NCBI GenBank assembly: GCA_021820065.1 | Contig: JAKAEE010000014.1 | Location: 5,151-61,861, forward strand | Direction: 5' to 3' | Length of the DNA: 56,711 bases | Source: Bacteroidota bacterium | GTDB taxonomy: Bacteria; Bacteroidota; Ignavibacteria; Ignavibacteriales; Melioribacteraceae | In this document: positions 28,207-37,668 of the stretch, piece after piece | Position numbering within the stretch: position 1 is the stretch's first letter | How the letters are laid out: each line of letters starts with the position of its first letter | The notes under the pieces: model-generated | What the model was told of the DNA's origin: nothing | Seen by the model: the letters and a program-made list of their open reading frames with translations, nothing else | Database searches by the model: none | Made by a program: the position numbers and the translations under genes

Positions 28207-29273
28207 TGTATCAATATTTTTACGACCTAACCGGCAATGTAATTATCTCTGGTTTAATTGTTGCAATATTTCCTTTGGTAAATGTTTTACTTGTTGTATT
28301 GATTGGCGTTTACCTTGAAAGAAAAGTATCCGCGCACATGCAGGATCGATTAGGCCCCATGCGAACCGGCTGGCATGGTACACTTCAACTAATTGCAGAT
28401 TTTGTTAAACTGCTTCAGAAAGAAGATATAGCTTCAACAGAGACAGACAAAGGTCTTTACAACATTGCGCCGGTATTAGTTTTTACAGGCGCATTTGCAG
28501 CTTATGCCGCTATTCCCTTTTCAAGCAAATTAATAGGTTCCGAAATAGAAGTTGGAATTTTTTATGTCATCGCAGTTTCCGGTTTAGTAGTTGTTAGTAT
28601 TCTAATGGCAGGCTGGTCGGCAAATAATAAATATTCTTTGTTAGGCGCAATGCGTTCCGCTGCACAGATTATCAGCTATGAAATTCCGACTGCGCTCGTT
28701 ATTCTATCGATTGTCATGTTAACCGGGACCCTTAGTTTGGGAAAGATGAGTGAGTTGCAGACAGCTTATTTCTGGAATTGGAACATACTCGGCGGTGCTG
28801 GATTTGGACTAGCAAAGTTTTTGTTAATTCCTTTTATGGTTGTCGGCTTTATCATTATATACATCAGTACTCTCGCAGAAACAAATAGAACGCCGTTCGA
28901 TATACCGGAAGCGGAATCCGAACTTGTTGCCGGTTATTTCACAGAATACTGCGGCATGAAATACGCAATGTTTATGCTTTCCGAGTACGGAAACATGTTT
29001 GCCGTTTCGGCAATCGTATCAATTTTATTTTTCGGCGGTTATCAATCTCCATTTGGATATTTAGGAAACACACTAAATGTTCATTGGCTTATTCCGTACG
29101 AACAGGCATTCTGGTTTTTGCTTAAAGGATGGTTTTTCATCTTCGTACAGATGTGGTTGCGGTGGACACTGCCAAGGTTGCGTGTCGATCAACTTATGTC
29201 TGTTTGCTGGAAATATTTAATTCCATATGCATTTGTAAATCTAATAATTATCGGAATAATTTCTTTACTATAA
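28206..29273 (+). CDS. nuoH: NADH-quinone oxidoreductase subunit H
   Basis: The 355-aa membrane subunit connects the quinone cavity to the proton channels. It shows the family blocks LERKVSAHMQDRLGPMRTGWHG and AETNRTPFDIPEAESELVAGYFTEY. Start overlaps the nuoD stop by one base. Confidence 0.97.
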   Translation: MYQYFYDLTGNVIISGLIVAIFPLVNVLLVVLIGVYLERKVSAHMQDRLGPMRTGWHGTLQLIADFVKLLQKEDIASTETDKGLYNIAPVLVFTGAFAAYAAIPFSSKLIGSEIEVGIFYVIAVSGLVVVSILMAGWSANNKYSLLGAMRSAAQIISYEIPTALVILSIVMLTGTLSLGKMSELQTAYFWNWNILGGAGFGLAKFLLIPFMVVGFIIIYISTLAETNRTPFDIPEAESELVAGYFTEYCGMKYAMFMLSEYGNMFAVSAIVSILFFGGYQSPFGYLGNTLNVHWLIPYEQAFWFLLKGWFFIFVQMWLRWTLPRLRVDQLMSVCWKYLIPYAFVNLIIIGIISLL

Positions 29274-29304
29274 AAACCGCAGAACGTTTTCTGCAAACTG
29301 AAAT

Positions 29305-29868
29305 ATGAAAGCTTATCTAAAAAATACTTGGCTGGGCATATACACCGTTCTGGTTGGAATGACTGTTACGTTCAAGCATCTTTTTGTTCCGGCGGTTACT
29401 ATTCAATACCCGGATGAAAGACTGAAATTACCGGAACGTGAGAGAAACAGATTGTATGTCAACATGGACGACTGCATTGGTTGCGATCAATGTTCGCGCG
29501 CATGTCCTGTAAGCTGCATCGAAATTGAAACTGTTAAAAGTGTCCCCGGCGAAGATCTCGGAACAACTTCCAACGGCAAGAAAAAAGCTTTGTGGGTTAC
29601 TAAGTTTAACATCGATTTTGCGAAGTGCTGCTATTGCCAGCTATGCGTTTTCCCCTGCCCAACCGAATGTATTTACATGACGGACGTTTTCGAGTTCTCC
29701 GAATATGAAAGAGGAAATTTAGTTTACAAATTTGCAACACTTACAGAAGAAGAAGCTGCACAAAAGAAAGTTAATTACGAAAAATTACAAGCTGAGAAAG
29801 AAGCGCAGAAAGCCGCCGCGGCTGCAAAGCCGAAAACGGAACCGCCTTCTCATCCGGCAACGAACTGA
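29305..29868 (+). CDS. nuoI: NADH-quinone oxidoreductase subunit I (2x[4Fe-4S])
   Basis: The 187-aa ferredoxin-like subunit has the two cluster motifs CIGCDQCSRACP and CCYCQLCVFPCP. A loop of about 25 residues separates them, and the tail is Ala/Lys/Glu-rich (KEAQKAAAAAKPKTEP) beyond the family core. In a complex lacking NuoEFG this subunit would be the likely entry point for electrons from an outside donor. Confidence 0.96.
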   Translation: MKAYLKNTWLGIYTVLVGMTVTFKHLFVPAVTIQYPDERLKLPERERNRLYVNMDDCIGCDQCSRACPVSCIEIETVKSVPGEDLGTTSNGKKKALWVTKFNIDFAKCCYCQLCVFPCPTECIYMTDVFEFSEYERGNLVYKFATLTEEEAAQKKVNYEKLQAEKEAQKAAAAAKPKTEPPSHPATN

Positions 29869-29889
29869 AAGTAACTTGTTAAAATAAAA

Positions 29890-30387
29890 ATGAATTACTA
29901 CGACATTATTTTTTATCTATTCGCCATAATCACCGTTGGTTCTGCTGTGTTTGTAGTTACAACCAGAAACGTGATTTATTCCGCCTTCTTTTTATTATTC
30001 ACTTTCTTTGGTGTTACAGGAATTTATGTTTTGCTTGGCGCAGACTTTTTAGCCGTCGTGCAAATTATGGTTTACATCGGCGGAATATTGATTTTGCTTA
30101 TCTTCGGCGTTATGCTCACAAATACAATTACCAACGTTGAAATCAGAACCGGAACTTTGCATCTATTGCCCGCTGCAATTGGTGTAGGAGTTTTTATGGG
30201 TGCGGTTGTTTCCGTTATGATATGGACCGACTGGAAATCTCAGCCCGTTGCCAATCCGGTTACTACTACAAAAAGTTTAGGTTACCTTTTAATAAACGAA
30301 TACGTTTTAATTTTCGAACTTCTTGGAATTCTTTTGCTTATTGCTCTTATCGGCGCAGCTTCGATAGCAAGAAGAGAGAAAGAGTAA
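29890..30387 (+). CDS. nuoJ: NADH-quinone oxidoreductase subunit J
   Basis: The 165-aa protein has five membrane helices with the conserved YVLLGADFLAVVQIMVYIGGILILLIFG segment containing the pi-bulge helix 3. Position between nuoI and nuoK is canonical. Confidence 0.96.
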   Translation: MNYYDIIFYLFAIITVGSAVFVVTTRNVIYSAFFLLFTFFGVTGIYVLLGADFLAVVQIMVYIGGILILLIFGVMLTNTITNVEIRTGTLHLLPAAIGVGVFMGAVVSVMIWTDWKSQPVANPVTTTKSLGYLLINEYVLIFELLGILLLIALIGAASIARREKE

Positions 30388-30392
30388 GAATC

Positions 30393-30420
30393 AGTCATTA
30401 GCAATTAGTCAATGGTCATT
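30393..30420. repeat. Degenerate short repeat in the nuoJ-nuoK gap
   Basis: AGTCATTAGCA is followed by ATTAGTCAATGGTCATT, a run built from AGTCA/ATTAG-type words. It resembles in style, not in exact sequence, the repeated words bordering the IVP gene and the words at the nth 3' end. The remaining 69-base gap holds only the nuoK ribosome binding site. Confidence 0.45.
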
Positions 30421-30456
30421 TTCTATGGCTATTGAAAAAATCGAAGGAGTAGTTGA

Positions 30457-30768
30457 TTGTTACAGGTTGGATTAACTCATTTTCTTGTTGTAAGCGCCAT
30501 ACTTTTTTCGCTCGGCATTTACGGAATTGTAACAAGAAAAAATGCTGTAATGGTTTTGATGGGGATAGAGCTCGTGCTCAATTCCGCTAATATTAATTTT
30601 GTAGCATTTGCAAAATACGGCAACTACGGATTAGGCGGTCAGATCATAGCGCTGTTTGTTATAATTCTTGCTGCCGCAGAAGCTGCAATTGCGCTGGCAA
30701 TCGTGCTAAATATTTACAAAACATTTGCAAACGTCAATGTTGACGAAATAGATAAACTAAAAGAATAG
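30457..30768 (+). CDS. nuoK: NADH-quinone oxidoreductase subunit K
   Basis: The 103-aa subunit has three helices and the conserved glutamates in GIELVLNSANINFVAFAKY and AAAEAAIALAIVLNIYK. A TTG start at 30457 is supported by AAGGAG seven bases upstream, and no ATG would keep the first helix. Confidence 0.95.
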   Translation: MLQVGLTHFLVVSAILFSLGIYGIVTRKNAVMVLMGIELVLNSANINFVAFAKYGNYGLGGQIIALFVIILAAAEAAIALAIVLNIYKTFANVNVDEIDKLKE

Positions 30769-30771
30769 GTC

Positions 30772-32865
30772 ATGAACGAAAGTTTAATTGTAAATCTATC
30801 AATCATAATTCTTTTCCTCCCGCTACTCGGATTCGTAACATTAATCTTCTTGGGCAAGTGGATAAAGAAACTTCATCTGTTCGAAGTTTTCATTCTTGGG
30901 CTCGCACTGATCCTTTCAATAGTTGTGATGTATGCAAAGTTATCGTTCTATAACGTGAAAGATATTGTTGCGGCTTTTACATGGATCTCGATGGGAAATG
31001 CGCCGGCAATCGGCAGCATAAACATAGAACTCGGAATTAAAATTGATAACATTACGGCAATAATGCTTGTTGTAGTTAATCTGATAAGTTTTCTCGTCCA
31101 CATGTTCTCCATCGAATACATGCGCGGCGATAAGAGATACACACGCTATTTCGCTTACTTGGGCGTCTTCACATTTTCGATGCTCGGAATCGTTCTGACT
31201 CATAATTTTCTGATGATGTACATTTACTGGGAGTTGGTTGGTCTTTCTTCTTATCTCTTGATTGGTTTCTGGTTCGAAAAGAAATCCGCCTCAGATGCGG
31301 CAAAGAAAGCTTTCATCGTCAATCGTATCGGCGATATTGGAATGTTCATCGGTATTCTAATCTTATTCACTCAGTATAAAACTTTTACCTTTGATGTAAT
31401 CTTTCAGCAAATTGGTTTAGGAAATCTTCCGTTCAACAGTACTGCTTGGTTAACGGCTGCCGGCATTTTGATATTCATGGGTGCAGTTGGTAAATCTGCT
31501 CAATTCCCTCTTCATGTTTGGCTGCCGGATGCAATGGAAGGTCCAACTCCGGTAAGCGCATTAATCCACGCCGCCACAATGGTTGCCGCGGGCGTTTATC
31601 TTTGCGTTAGAATTTTTGTAATGCTTACTGCCGATGCTATGTTAGTGATTGCTGTTGTTGGCGCTTTCACATCATTAATTGCCGCGACAATCGCGCTCAC
31701 ACAAAACGATATCAAAAAAGTTTTAGCGTACTCAACTGTTTCGCAGTTGGGTTACATGGTTATGTCGGTTGGAGTCGGTGCATATACTTTTGCTTTCTTC
31801 CATTTAGTTACTCACGCGTTTTTCAAAGCATGTTTGTTCTTAGGTTCAGGTTCGGTAATTCATGCAATGCACCATGAACAAGATATTCGCAATATGGGCG
31901 GATTGAGAAAGAAACTTCCGATTACATATTACACATTTCTTATTTCTACGGTTGCAATTTCCGGTGTGCCATTTACTTCGGGATTTTTAAGCAAAGACGG
32001 AATTCTTGCCGGCACACTTGCCTTCGGAAAATTAACCAGTCATTGGTTGATTCCGGCGATGGGATTTCTTGTTGCGGCTATGACAGCATTTTACATGTTC
32101 CGGTTAGTAATCCTTACATTTCATGGCGAACCGAGAGATCATCACAAATACGAACATGCACATGAATCACCATTTGTCATGGTAGCTCCACTTGTTGTTT
32201 TGGCTACGTTATCAATTTTTATTTGGTACACACCAAATCCTTTTGCACCGGCAGACGGTTGGTTCTTAAAAAATTGGGTTAAAACTCCCGCTCAAGTTAC
32301 GCCGGTTCAAACAAGATTTGAATTCATGAAACCGAGCACTGAAGAAGCGAAAGCCGAAGTGCACGGCGAGATCACTCATTCAGTCGAATATACCGAGACG
32401 ATGCATTGGGCGCACTATCCGGCAATGATCTTATCGCTTATAGTTGCCGGTCTAGGAATTTTAATAGCATTTATGTTTTATCAGTGGAAGAAGATTAGCG
32501 CGGATAAGCTGGCAGAAAAATTAAAAACATTGTATAAACTCTCTCTTAACAAATGGTATCTGGATGAAATCTACGACGCAACAGCAGTTTCTGGAACGTT
32601 GGGTTTTGGTTCCATCCTTGCATGGTTCGATAATAAAATTGTTGATGGAATAGTGAACGGTTCGGCGCATGTAACGCAACTTGTTTCAAAGTTCAGCAAT
32701 TTGTTCGATACTTATGTTGTGGACGGCTTTGTAAATTTTACCGCGTTCTTCAGCGGATTTGTTGGCTTGTCATTTAGAAGATTGCAGACTGGAAAAGTTC
32801 AGACGTACATTATTTTTGTTGTGTTCTCAATAATTATTCTTTTGTTAATCTTCAAACCATTTTGA
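30772..32865 (+). CDS. nuoL: NADH-quinone oxidoreductase subunit L
   Basis: The 697-aa antiporter-like subunit has the conserved WELVGLSSYLLIGFWF glutamate helix, the lysine helix FMGAVGKSAQFPLHVWLPDAMEGPTPVSALIHAATMVAAG, and a long C-terminal lateral helix ending in a final membrane anchor. Starts four bases after nuoK. Confidence 0.97.
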   Translation: MNESLIVNLSIIILFLPLLGFVTLIFLGKWIKKLHLFEVFILGLALILSIVVMYAKLSFYNVKDIVAAFTWISMGNAPAIGSINIELGIKIDNITAIMLVVVNLISFLVHMFSIEYMRGDKRYTRYFAYLGVFTFSMLGIVLTHNFLMMYIYWELVGLSSYLLIGFWFEKKSASDAAKKAFIVNRIGDIGMFIGILILFTQYKTFTFDVIFQQIGLGNLPFNSTAWLTAAGILIFMGAVGKSAQFPLHVWLPDAMEGPTPVSALIHAATMVAAGVYLCVRIFVMLTADAMLVIAVVGAFTSLIAATIALTQNDIKKVLAYSTVSQLGYMVMSVGVGAYTFAFFHLVTHAFFKACLFLGSGSVIHAMHHEQDIRNMGGLRKKLPITYYTFLISTVAISGVPFTSGFLSKDGILAGTLAFGKLTSHWLIPAMGFLVAAMTAFYMFRLVILTFHGEPRDHHKYEHAHESPFVMVAPLVVLATLSIFIWYTPNPFAPADGWFLKNWVKTPAQVTPVQTRFEFMKPSTEEAKAEVHGEITHSVEYTETMHWAHYPAMILSLIVAGLGILIAFMFYQWKKISADKLAEKLKTLYKLSLNKWYLDEIYDATAVSGTLGFGSILAWFDNKIVDGIVNGSAHVTQLVSKFSNLFDTYVVDGFVNFTAFFSGFVGLSFRRLQTGKVQTYIIFVVFSIIILLLIFKPF

Positions 32866-32874
32866 TTACTGTAG

Positions 32875-32930
32875 GGAACGGTCAGTTACCGTTCCAGGAA
32901 TAAATTTGTGGAACGGTTATAAATTGTTCC
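32875..32930. repeat. Two tandem hairpins between nuoL and nuoM
   Basis: GGAACGGT (32875-32882) pairs perfectly with ACCGTTCC (32888-32895). A second arm GGAACGGTT (32910-32918) pairs with AATTGTTCC (32922-32930) with two G-T wobbles. The first six to eight bases of both hairpins are identical. There is no T run, so these are repeats or RNA-processing signals and not plain terminators. Confidence 0.6.
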
Positions 32931-32958
32931 GTACAAAAATTAAAAACATAGGTTAAAC

Positions 32959-34560
32959 ATGATTGGATTTCCGATACTTTCGTTAATAACTTTTCTTCCT
33001 ATACTGGGAATGTTCATCATACTCGCACTCCCAAAAGAACAGCCGAAGAATGTAAAATATCTGACTCTTGCCATCACGGCAATTCAGGTTGTGCTGGCGA
33101 TTATTCTTTTGGCAAATTATAATTACTCTGCCGCGGGAATTTACGATGAGAAATCGTTTCAATTCATTGAGAAGTTTAGATGGATTAACATAACAGGCAT
33201 TTCATGGTTAGGAACTGTTAAGATTGATTACTTCATGGGAGTTGATGGTTTAAGCACTCCAATGGTTTTGTTAACCGCACTCATTTCTTTCATTGCAACA
33301 TTGTCTTCGTGGACGATTGAGAAATCAGTTAAAGGTTATTTTGCCCTCTTCCTTCTTTTAGACGCCGGAATGATGGGCGTGTTTGTTGCGCTCGATTTCT
33401 TTTTGTTCTACATTTTCTGGGAATTAATGTTGCTGCCGATGTACTTCTTGATTGGTATTTGGGGCGGTCCAAGAAAAGAATATGCGGCTATTAAGTTCTT
33501 CATTTACACATTATTCGGAAGCGTTTTTATTCTTCTCGTTATGATCGGATTATATTTTAGCGCAACCGAGTTGATGCAAGATGGAGCGAGAGTGCACACA
33601 TTCAATATGCTTGCTCTCATGAATCCGGCGAACTACTCGCCCGATGGAATTCTTTCGGCGCTCAATCCCAACAACCTACGGTTGATTGCTTACATTGCAT
33701 TGTTTGCAGGCTTCGCGATAAAAATTCCTATGTTCCCCTTCCATACATGGTTGCCTGATGCACACGTAGAAGCCCCGACTCCGATCAGCGTTATCCTTGC
33801 CGGCGTATTGCTGAAAATGGGTACGTACGGAATTCTTAGAATAAGTTACCCGATGTTCCCCGATATCACGCGTCAGCTGATGTGGTACATTGCGTTGTTC
33901 GGAATGATCAATATTATTTACGGTGCACTTGTTGCGCTTGCTCAAAAAGATTTTAAGAAGCTGATCGCTTACTCGTCAGTATCTCACATGGGTTATGTTC
34001 TTTTAGGAATGGCTTCGCTGACAACGGTTGGAATTAACGGTGCAATTTTCCAAATGTTTAACCACGGAACAATCACTGCTATGCTCTTCTTAATTGTCGG
34101 CGTAATTTACGATCGCACTCACACAAGAGGTCTTAATGATTTTGGCGGGCTTGCAACTCAAATGCCGGTTTACACGGGATTTGTAACGGTTGCATTCTTT
34201 GCCGCTATCGGATTGCCAAGCATGAGCGGATTTGTTTCGGAAGCTTTAGTATTTCTCGGCGCGTTCGGTGTTGAACTGATTCGCGTTCTTACAATGATTT
34301 CAACGTTGGGAATTTTATTGGGTGCCGGTTATATGTTGTGGACGCTTCAAAGAATTTTCTTTGGACCATTAAATGAAAAATGGGCTTCGCTAAAAGATTT
34401 AGATGGAAGAGAATATGCTATGTTCATTCCTCTTACCATCATAATAATTTTCTTAGGAGTTTATCCTTCAGGCATGCTGAACATTATGAATACATCCGTG
34501 AACTCGCTGGTTAGTTTTGTAACGACTACAATTCATTCAACTTCACTTGGCGGATTATAA
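32959..34560 (+). CDS. nuoM: NADH-quinone oxidoreductase subunit M
   Basis: The 533-aa antiporter-like subunit carries FYIFWELMLLPMYFLIGIWGG and FAIKIPMFPFHTWLPDAHVEAPTPISVILAGVLLKMG, both diagnostic for NuoM, with the essential Glu and Lys residues intact. Confidence 0.97.
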   Translation: MIGFPILSLITFLPILGMFIILALPKEQPKNVKYLTLAITAIQVVLAIILLANYNYSAAGIYDEKSFQFIEKFRWINITGISWLGTVKIDYFMGVDGLSTPMVLLTALISFIATLSSWTIEKSVKGYFALFLLLDAGMMGVFVALDFFLFYIFWELMLLPMYFLIGIWGGPRKEYAAIKFFIYTLFGSVFILLVMIGLYFSATELMQDGARVHTFNMLALMNPANYSPDGILSALNPNNLRLIAYIALFAGFAIKIPMFPFHTWLPDAHVEAPTPISVILAGVLLKMGTYGILRISYPMFPDITRQLMWYIALFGMINIIYGALVALAQKDFKKLIAYSSVSHMGYVLLGMASLTTVGINGAIFQMFNHGTITAMLFLIVGVIYDRTHTRGLNDFGGLATQMPVYTGFVTVAFFAAIGLPSMSGFVSEALVFLGAFGVELIRVLTMISTLGILLGAGYMLWTLQRIFFGPLNEKWASLKDLDGREYAMFIPLTIIIIFLGVYPSGMLNIMNTSVNSLVSFVTTTIHSTSLGGL

Positions 34561-34568
34561 AATTAGAA

Positions 34569-36083
34569 ATGGCAAATACAAATTTATATCACTCGCTTAG
34601 TCTTATAACTCCGGAAATATTTCTTTCTGTTGCGTTAGTCGTGCTGGTCTTAGCCGATCTAGTACTTCACAAGGATAAGAAATTAATTCCGTACATCGCG
34701 CTTCTGGGAATAATCGGAACCGGTTACTTAACTATTTCTCAATTCGGAATGAGCGGATTCGCTTTCCAAAATTCCGCATCAATGTTTTCCTCCTACGGAA
34801 TGATTACCGTAGATTCGTTCGGAATATTTTTTAAGTCCATTGTACTCATATCTTCTCTTCTAATTATACTCTTTTCATTTCAATCGGAAGAAATTCAAAA
34901 AATCAACGACCGTATCGGCGAATACTACGCCCTGATATTCGGTATGATCTTGGGAATGTTTTTCATGATTTCGGCTACCGACTTGATTCTCATTTATCTT
35001 TCGATGGAATTGATGTCTCTCTCATCGTACGTTTTAGCCGGCTTCACAAAACTAAGAGATAGAAACAGTGAGGCATCACTAAAATATTTATTGTACGGCG
35101 CCGTATCCTCCGGATTGATGTTGTTTGGAATCTCTTTGGTTTACGGTCTCACGGGTACAACAAATTTGTACATAATTAATTCGCTAATTCAAGGTCCACA
35201 GATTAATCTGTTCACTCTGGCTTTTGCGTGTATTTTAATTTTCGCCGGAATCGGTTACAAGATTTCGTCTGCGCCGTTCCATTTCTGGACCCCAGATGTT
35301 TATGAGGGCGCACCAATTACAATTACTGCATTTCTTTCAGTTGCAAGCAAAGCGGCTGGTTTCGCGTTGCTGATTCGTTTCATCAAGACAACTTTCGTTT
35401 CTTATGTAGATCCAAATGGTTGGTGGCACTTAATAAATGTTTTTGATTGGAAGACTTTAATTATTGCCGTATCAATTTTAACAATGACCTTAGGAAATTT
35501 TTCTGCGCTTTGGCAGAACAACATGAAAAGAATGCTGGCATACTCTTCAATCGCTCATGCCGGTTATCTTTTGTTAGGATTGGTTGTATTCTCTAACCAA
35601 GGATTGATAGCGATACTAATTTATTTCTCAGTTTATCTTTTAATGAATCTCGGTGCCTTTCTTGTCGTGATGTTAATCGCTAACCGAATCGGTTCCGAAG
35701 ATATTGATGACTATAACGGACTTGGCATTACCTCCCCATTCCTCAGTGTTTCACTCGCAATCTTCTTAATCTCTTTAACCGGTTTACCTCCTACTGCCGG
35801 CTTTATAGGTAAGCTCTATTTATTTATCGCTCTTGTTGATGCAAAGATGATTGCAGTAGCAGTGATTGCCTTACTCAATACGGTGGTATCACTTTACTAT
35901 TACATTCGCGTTCTAAAACATCTGTACTTGGTAAAACCGGTTAAAGAACCTGTTGCAATAACCACCTCATTTTCAAACACGGTTTTGGTTTCAGTGCTGA
36001 TGCTTCCGGTAATCTTCTTCGGAATTTATTTTGAGCCGTTGGTTAATTTTGCTAAATCGTGCTTGTTAATTCTCGGGCTATGA
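34569..36083 (+). CDS. nuoN: NADH-quinone oxidoreductase subunit N
   Basis: The 504-aa third antiporter-like subunit shows YLSMELMSLSSYVLAGF and GYKISSAPFHFWTPDVYEGAPITITAFLSVASKAAGF. It starts 8 bases after nuoM and ends the operon. nuoE, nuoF and nuoG are absent here. Confidence 0.97.
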   Translation: MANTNLYHSLSLITPEIFLSVALVVLVLADLVLHKDKKLIPYIALLGIIGTGYLTISQFGMSGFAFQNSASMFSSYGMITVDSFGIFFKSIVLISSLLIILFSFQSEEIQKINDRIGEYYALIFGMILGMFFMISATDLILIYLSMELMSLSSYVLAGFTKLRDRNSEASLKYLLYGAVSSGLMLFGISLVYGLTGTTNLYIINSLIQGPQINLFTLAFACILIFAGIGYKISSAPFHFWTPDVYEGAPITITAFLSVASKAAGFALLIRFIKTTFVSYVDPNGWWHLINVFDWKTLIIAVSILTMTLGNFSALWQNNMKRMLAYSSIAHAGYLLLGLVVFSNQGLIAILIYFSVYLLMNLGAFLVVMLIANRIGSEDIDDYNGLGITSPFLSVSLAIFLISLTGLPPTAGFIGKLYLFIALVDAKMIAVAVIALLNTVVSLYYYIRVLKHLYLVKPVKEPVAITTSFSNTVLVSVLMLPVIFFGIYFEPLVNFAKSCLLILGL

Positions 36084-36127
36084 TCTAAGCCAACCTTTTC
36101 TTGAATTTATTACACACCTTTTATAGT

Positions 36128-36156
36128 TTGTACTCTGCATTCCAGAGAACTATATT
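36128..36156 (+). promoter_or_regulatory. Possible promoter of the Fe-S/SOD gene group
   Basis: TTGTAC (36128-36133), 17 bases, then TATATT (36151-36156), about 30 bases before the next start. The spacer contains the palindrome CTCTG-CATTC-CAGAG. The -10 is good and the -35 poor. Confidence 0.4.
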
Positions 36157-36186
36157 TATCAATTTCGCGTTAATATTGGAGACACT

Positions 36187-36492
36187 ATGAATCACTTAGA
36201 AGACCTATTAGCTAATCGTGAAGTTTTTTTCAATTTCATGAAGGAAAAATATCCGTTGTTTTATAACTCAAACATTTTTTTAAGAGATATTCAGTACGCC
36301 CTTATCAGCTATTATCAAAAGAAAGACACCAATATAAAGCGGCATGAAGCTGAAATAGTTGCGAAAAATTTCGTTACAGAGCTTGAAAAAAGCGGCGATT
36401 TGAAACGAATGTCCAATAATTCATGGAAAGTGAATTTTTCTTTCCAAAAAAGTGTTACAGAAGTTAAGACCGACAGTTCGGTCTCAGTATGA
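36187..36492 (+). CDS. Small conserved-looking protein of unknown function
   Basis: The family is not recognised. The 101-aa product is mostly helical, basic and soluble ([19 protein letters not shown] and [19 protein letters not shown]), with a short Thr/Ser/Val tail and no cysteines. TTGGAG stands before the ATG. It ends 13 bases before the A-type Fe-S gene and appears to be the first gene of that group, so a link to Fe-S metabolism is possible by context only. Confidence 0.7.
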   Translation: MNHLEDLLANREVFFNFMKEKYPLFYNSNIFLRDIQYALISYYQKKDTNIKRHEAEIVAKNFVTELEKSGDLKRMSNNSWKVNFSFQKSVTEVKTDSSVSV

Positions 36493-36505
36493 AAGGAGTA
36501 ATACA

Positions 36506-36859
36506 GTGAACGAGCCAATAACTGTCCAAAATGAAATAGATATTACCGAAAAAGCGGTCAATCAAGTTAAAAGGATTAAATCAGAGAACAGTATTCCTGA
36601 TGAATACGGTTTACGTGTTGGTGTAAAAGGAGGCGGATGTTCAGGCCTAACCTACCAATTGGGATTTGATGGTGAACAGAAAGAAGGAGATATGGTCATT
36701 CAAAAAGATGGAATAAAACTTCTCGTTGACGGCAAAAGTTTGTTTTACTTATCCGGTACAATCTTGGATTTTAGTGACGGATTAAATGGTAAGGGGTTTG
36801 TATTCAACAATCCTAACGCGAAAAAGACTTGCGGTTGTGGCGAGTCTTTTGGGGTTTAG
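36506..36859 (+). CDS. A-type iron-sulfur carrier (IscA/ErpA/HesB family)
   Basis: The 117-aa protein has the three conserved cysteines: one in [14 protein letters not shown] and the C-terminal pair in [10 protein letters not shown]. These bind Fe or a [2Fe-2S]/[4Fe-4S] cluster for delivery to apoproteins. A GTG start at 36506 is chosen because AAAGGAG lies seven bases upstream; the longer frame from 36452 overlaps the preceding gene. Which client enzymes it serves is unknown; hydrogenase, complex I and LipA all need clusters. Confidence 0.93.
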   Translation: MNEPITVQNEIDITEKAVNQVKRIKSENSIPDEYGLRVGVKGGGCSGLTYQLGFDGEQKEGDMVIQKDGIKLLVDGKSLFYLSGTILDFSDGLNGKGFVFNNPNAKKTCGCGESFGV

Positions 36860-36862
36860 AAT

Positions 36863-37585
36863 TTGAAAAGAAGAAGTTTCCTATCCTCGCTCGGATTACT
36901 ATCTGTAGCGGGCGGTCTCAAAAAAATTGAAGCAATAAACAATAGAATAAATCAATCTAATATTAGGAGTAAAATAATGAGCAAATTTGAATTACCCGCG
37001 TTGCCTTACGCTTTCAATGCGTTGGAACCGTATATAGATGCTCGCACCATGGAAATTCATCATGGAAAGCACCACGCTGCTTACGTGGCTAATCTGAACA
37101 AAGCCGTTGAAGGTACCGACTTAGAAGGGAAATCCTTGGAAGAGTTATTTAAGAATATCTCCAAGCTACCTGCCGCAGTTAGGAACAATGGCGGCGGTCA
37201 CTACAACCATTCAATGTTCTGGACTATTATGGGACCAAACAAAGGAGGTTCACCGTCAGGAACGCTCCTGGATGCTATCAACGATACATTCGGTTCTATT
37301 GACAAATTTAAGGAACAGTTTAATAACGCTGCAGCTACCCGTTTTGGATCTGGCTGGGCTTGGCTGGTACTTTCAAACGGTAAATTAGCTGTCAGTTCAA
37401 CACCTAACCAAGATAACCCATTAATGGATCTTGCTGAAGTGAAAGGTTTTCCAGTTATGGGGCTAGATGTGTGGGAGCATGCTTATTATTTGCATTATCA
37501 AAACCGCAGACCGGATTACATCTCAGCCTGGTGGAATGTGGTCAACTGGGATGAAGTTGCAAAAAGATTCTCCTTAGCGAAATAA
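36863..37585 (+). CDS. Superoxide dismutase (Fe/Mn family), with possible Tat leader
   Basis: The mature part matches Fe/Mn [20 protein letters not shown], the metal ligands [10 protein letters not shown] and [13 protein letters not shown], and [15 protein letters not shown]. The whole frame from TTG at 36863 (240 aa) encodes a leader [18 protein letters not shown] that looks like a twin-arginine signal. A strong site (AGGAG, seven bases before ATG) stands at 36977 and would yield a 202-aa cytosolic enzyme. Both starts may be used. Fe versus Mn preference is not certain. It follows the A-type Fe-S gene by three bases. Confidence 0.93.
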   Translation: MKRRSFLSSLGLLSVAGGLKKIEAINNRINQSNIRSKIMSKFELPALPYAFNALEPYIDARTMEIHHGKHHAAYVANLNKAVEGTDLEGKSLEELFKNISKLPAAVRNNGGGHYNHSMFWTIMGPNKGGSPSGTLLDAINDTFGSIDKFKEQFNNAAATRFGSGWAWLVLSNGKLAVSSTPNQDNPLMDLAEVKGFPVMGLDVWEHAYYLHYQNRRPDYISAWWNVVNWDEVAKRFSLAK

Positions 37586-37598
37586 GAAAAATAAAACA

Positions 37599-37626
37599 AA
37601 AAAGCCCCAATTGTTCGGGGCTTTTT
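37599..37626. terminator. Bidirectional intrinsic terminator between sod and atpC
   Basis: AAAAAGCCCC (37599-37608) pairs with GGGGCTTTTT (37617-37626) around an eight-base loop. Flanking A and T runs allow it to end both convergent transcripts. Confidence 0.92.
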
Positions 37627-37668
37627 ATTGATCTAACTATATCGTTTAATCCATTACAAAGAAAAGAA

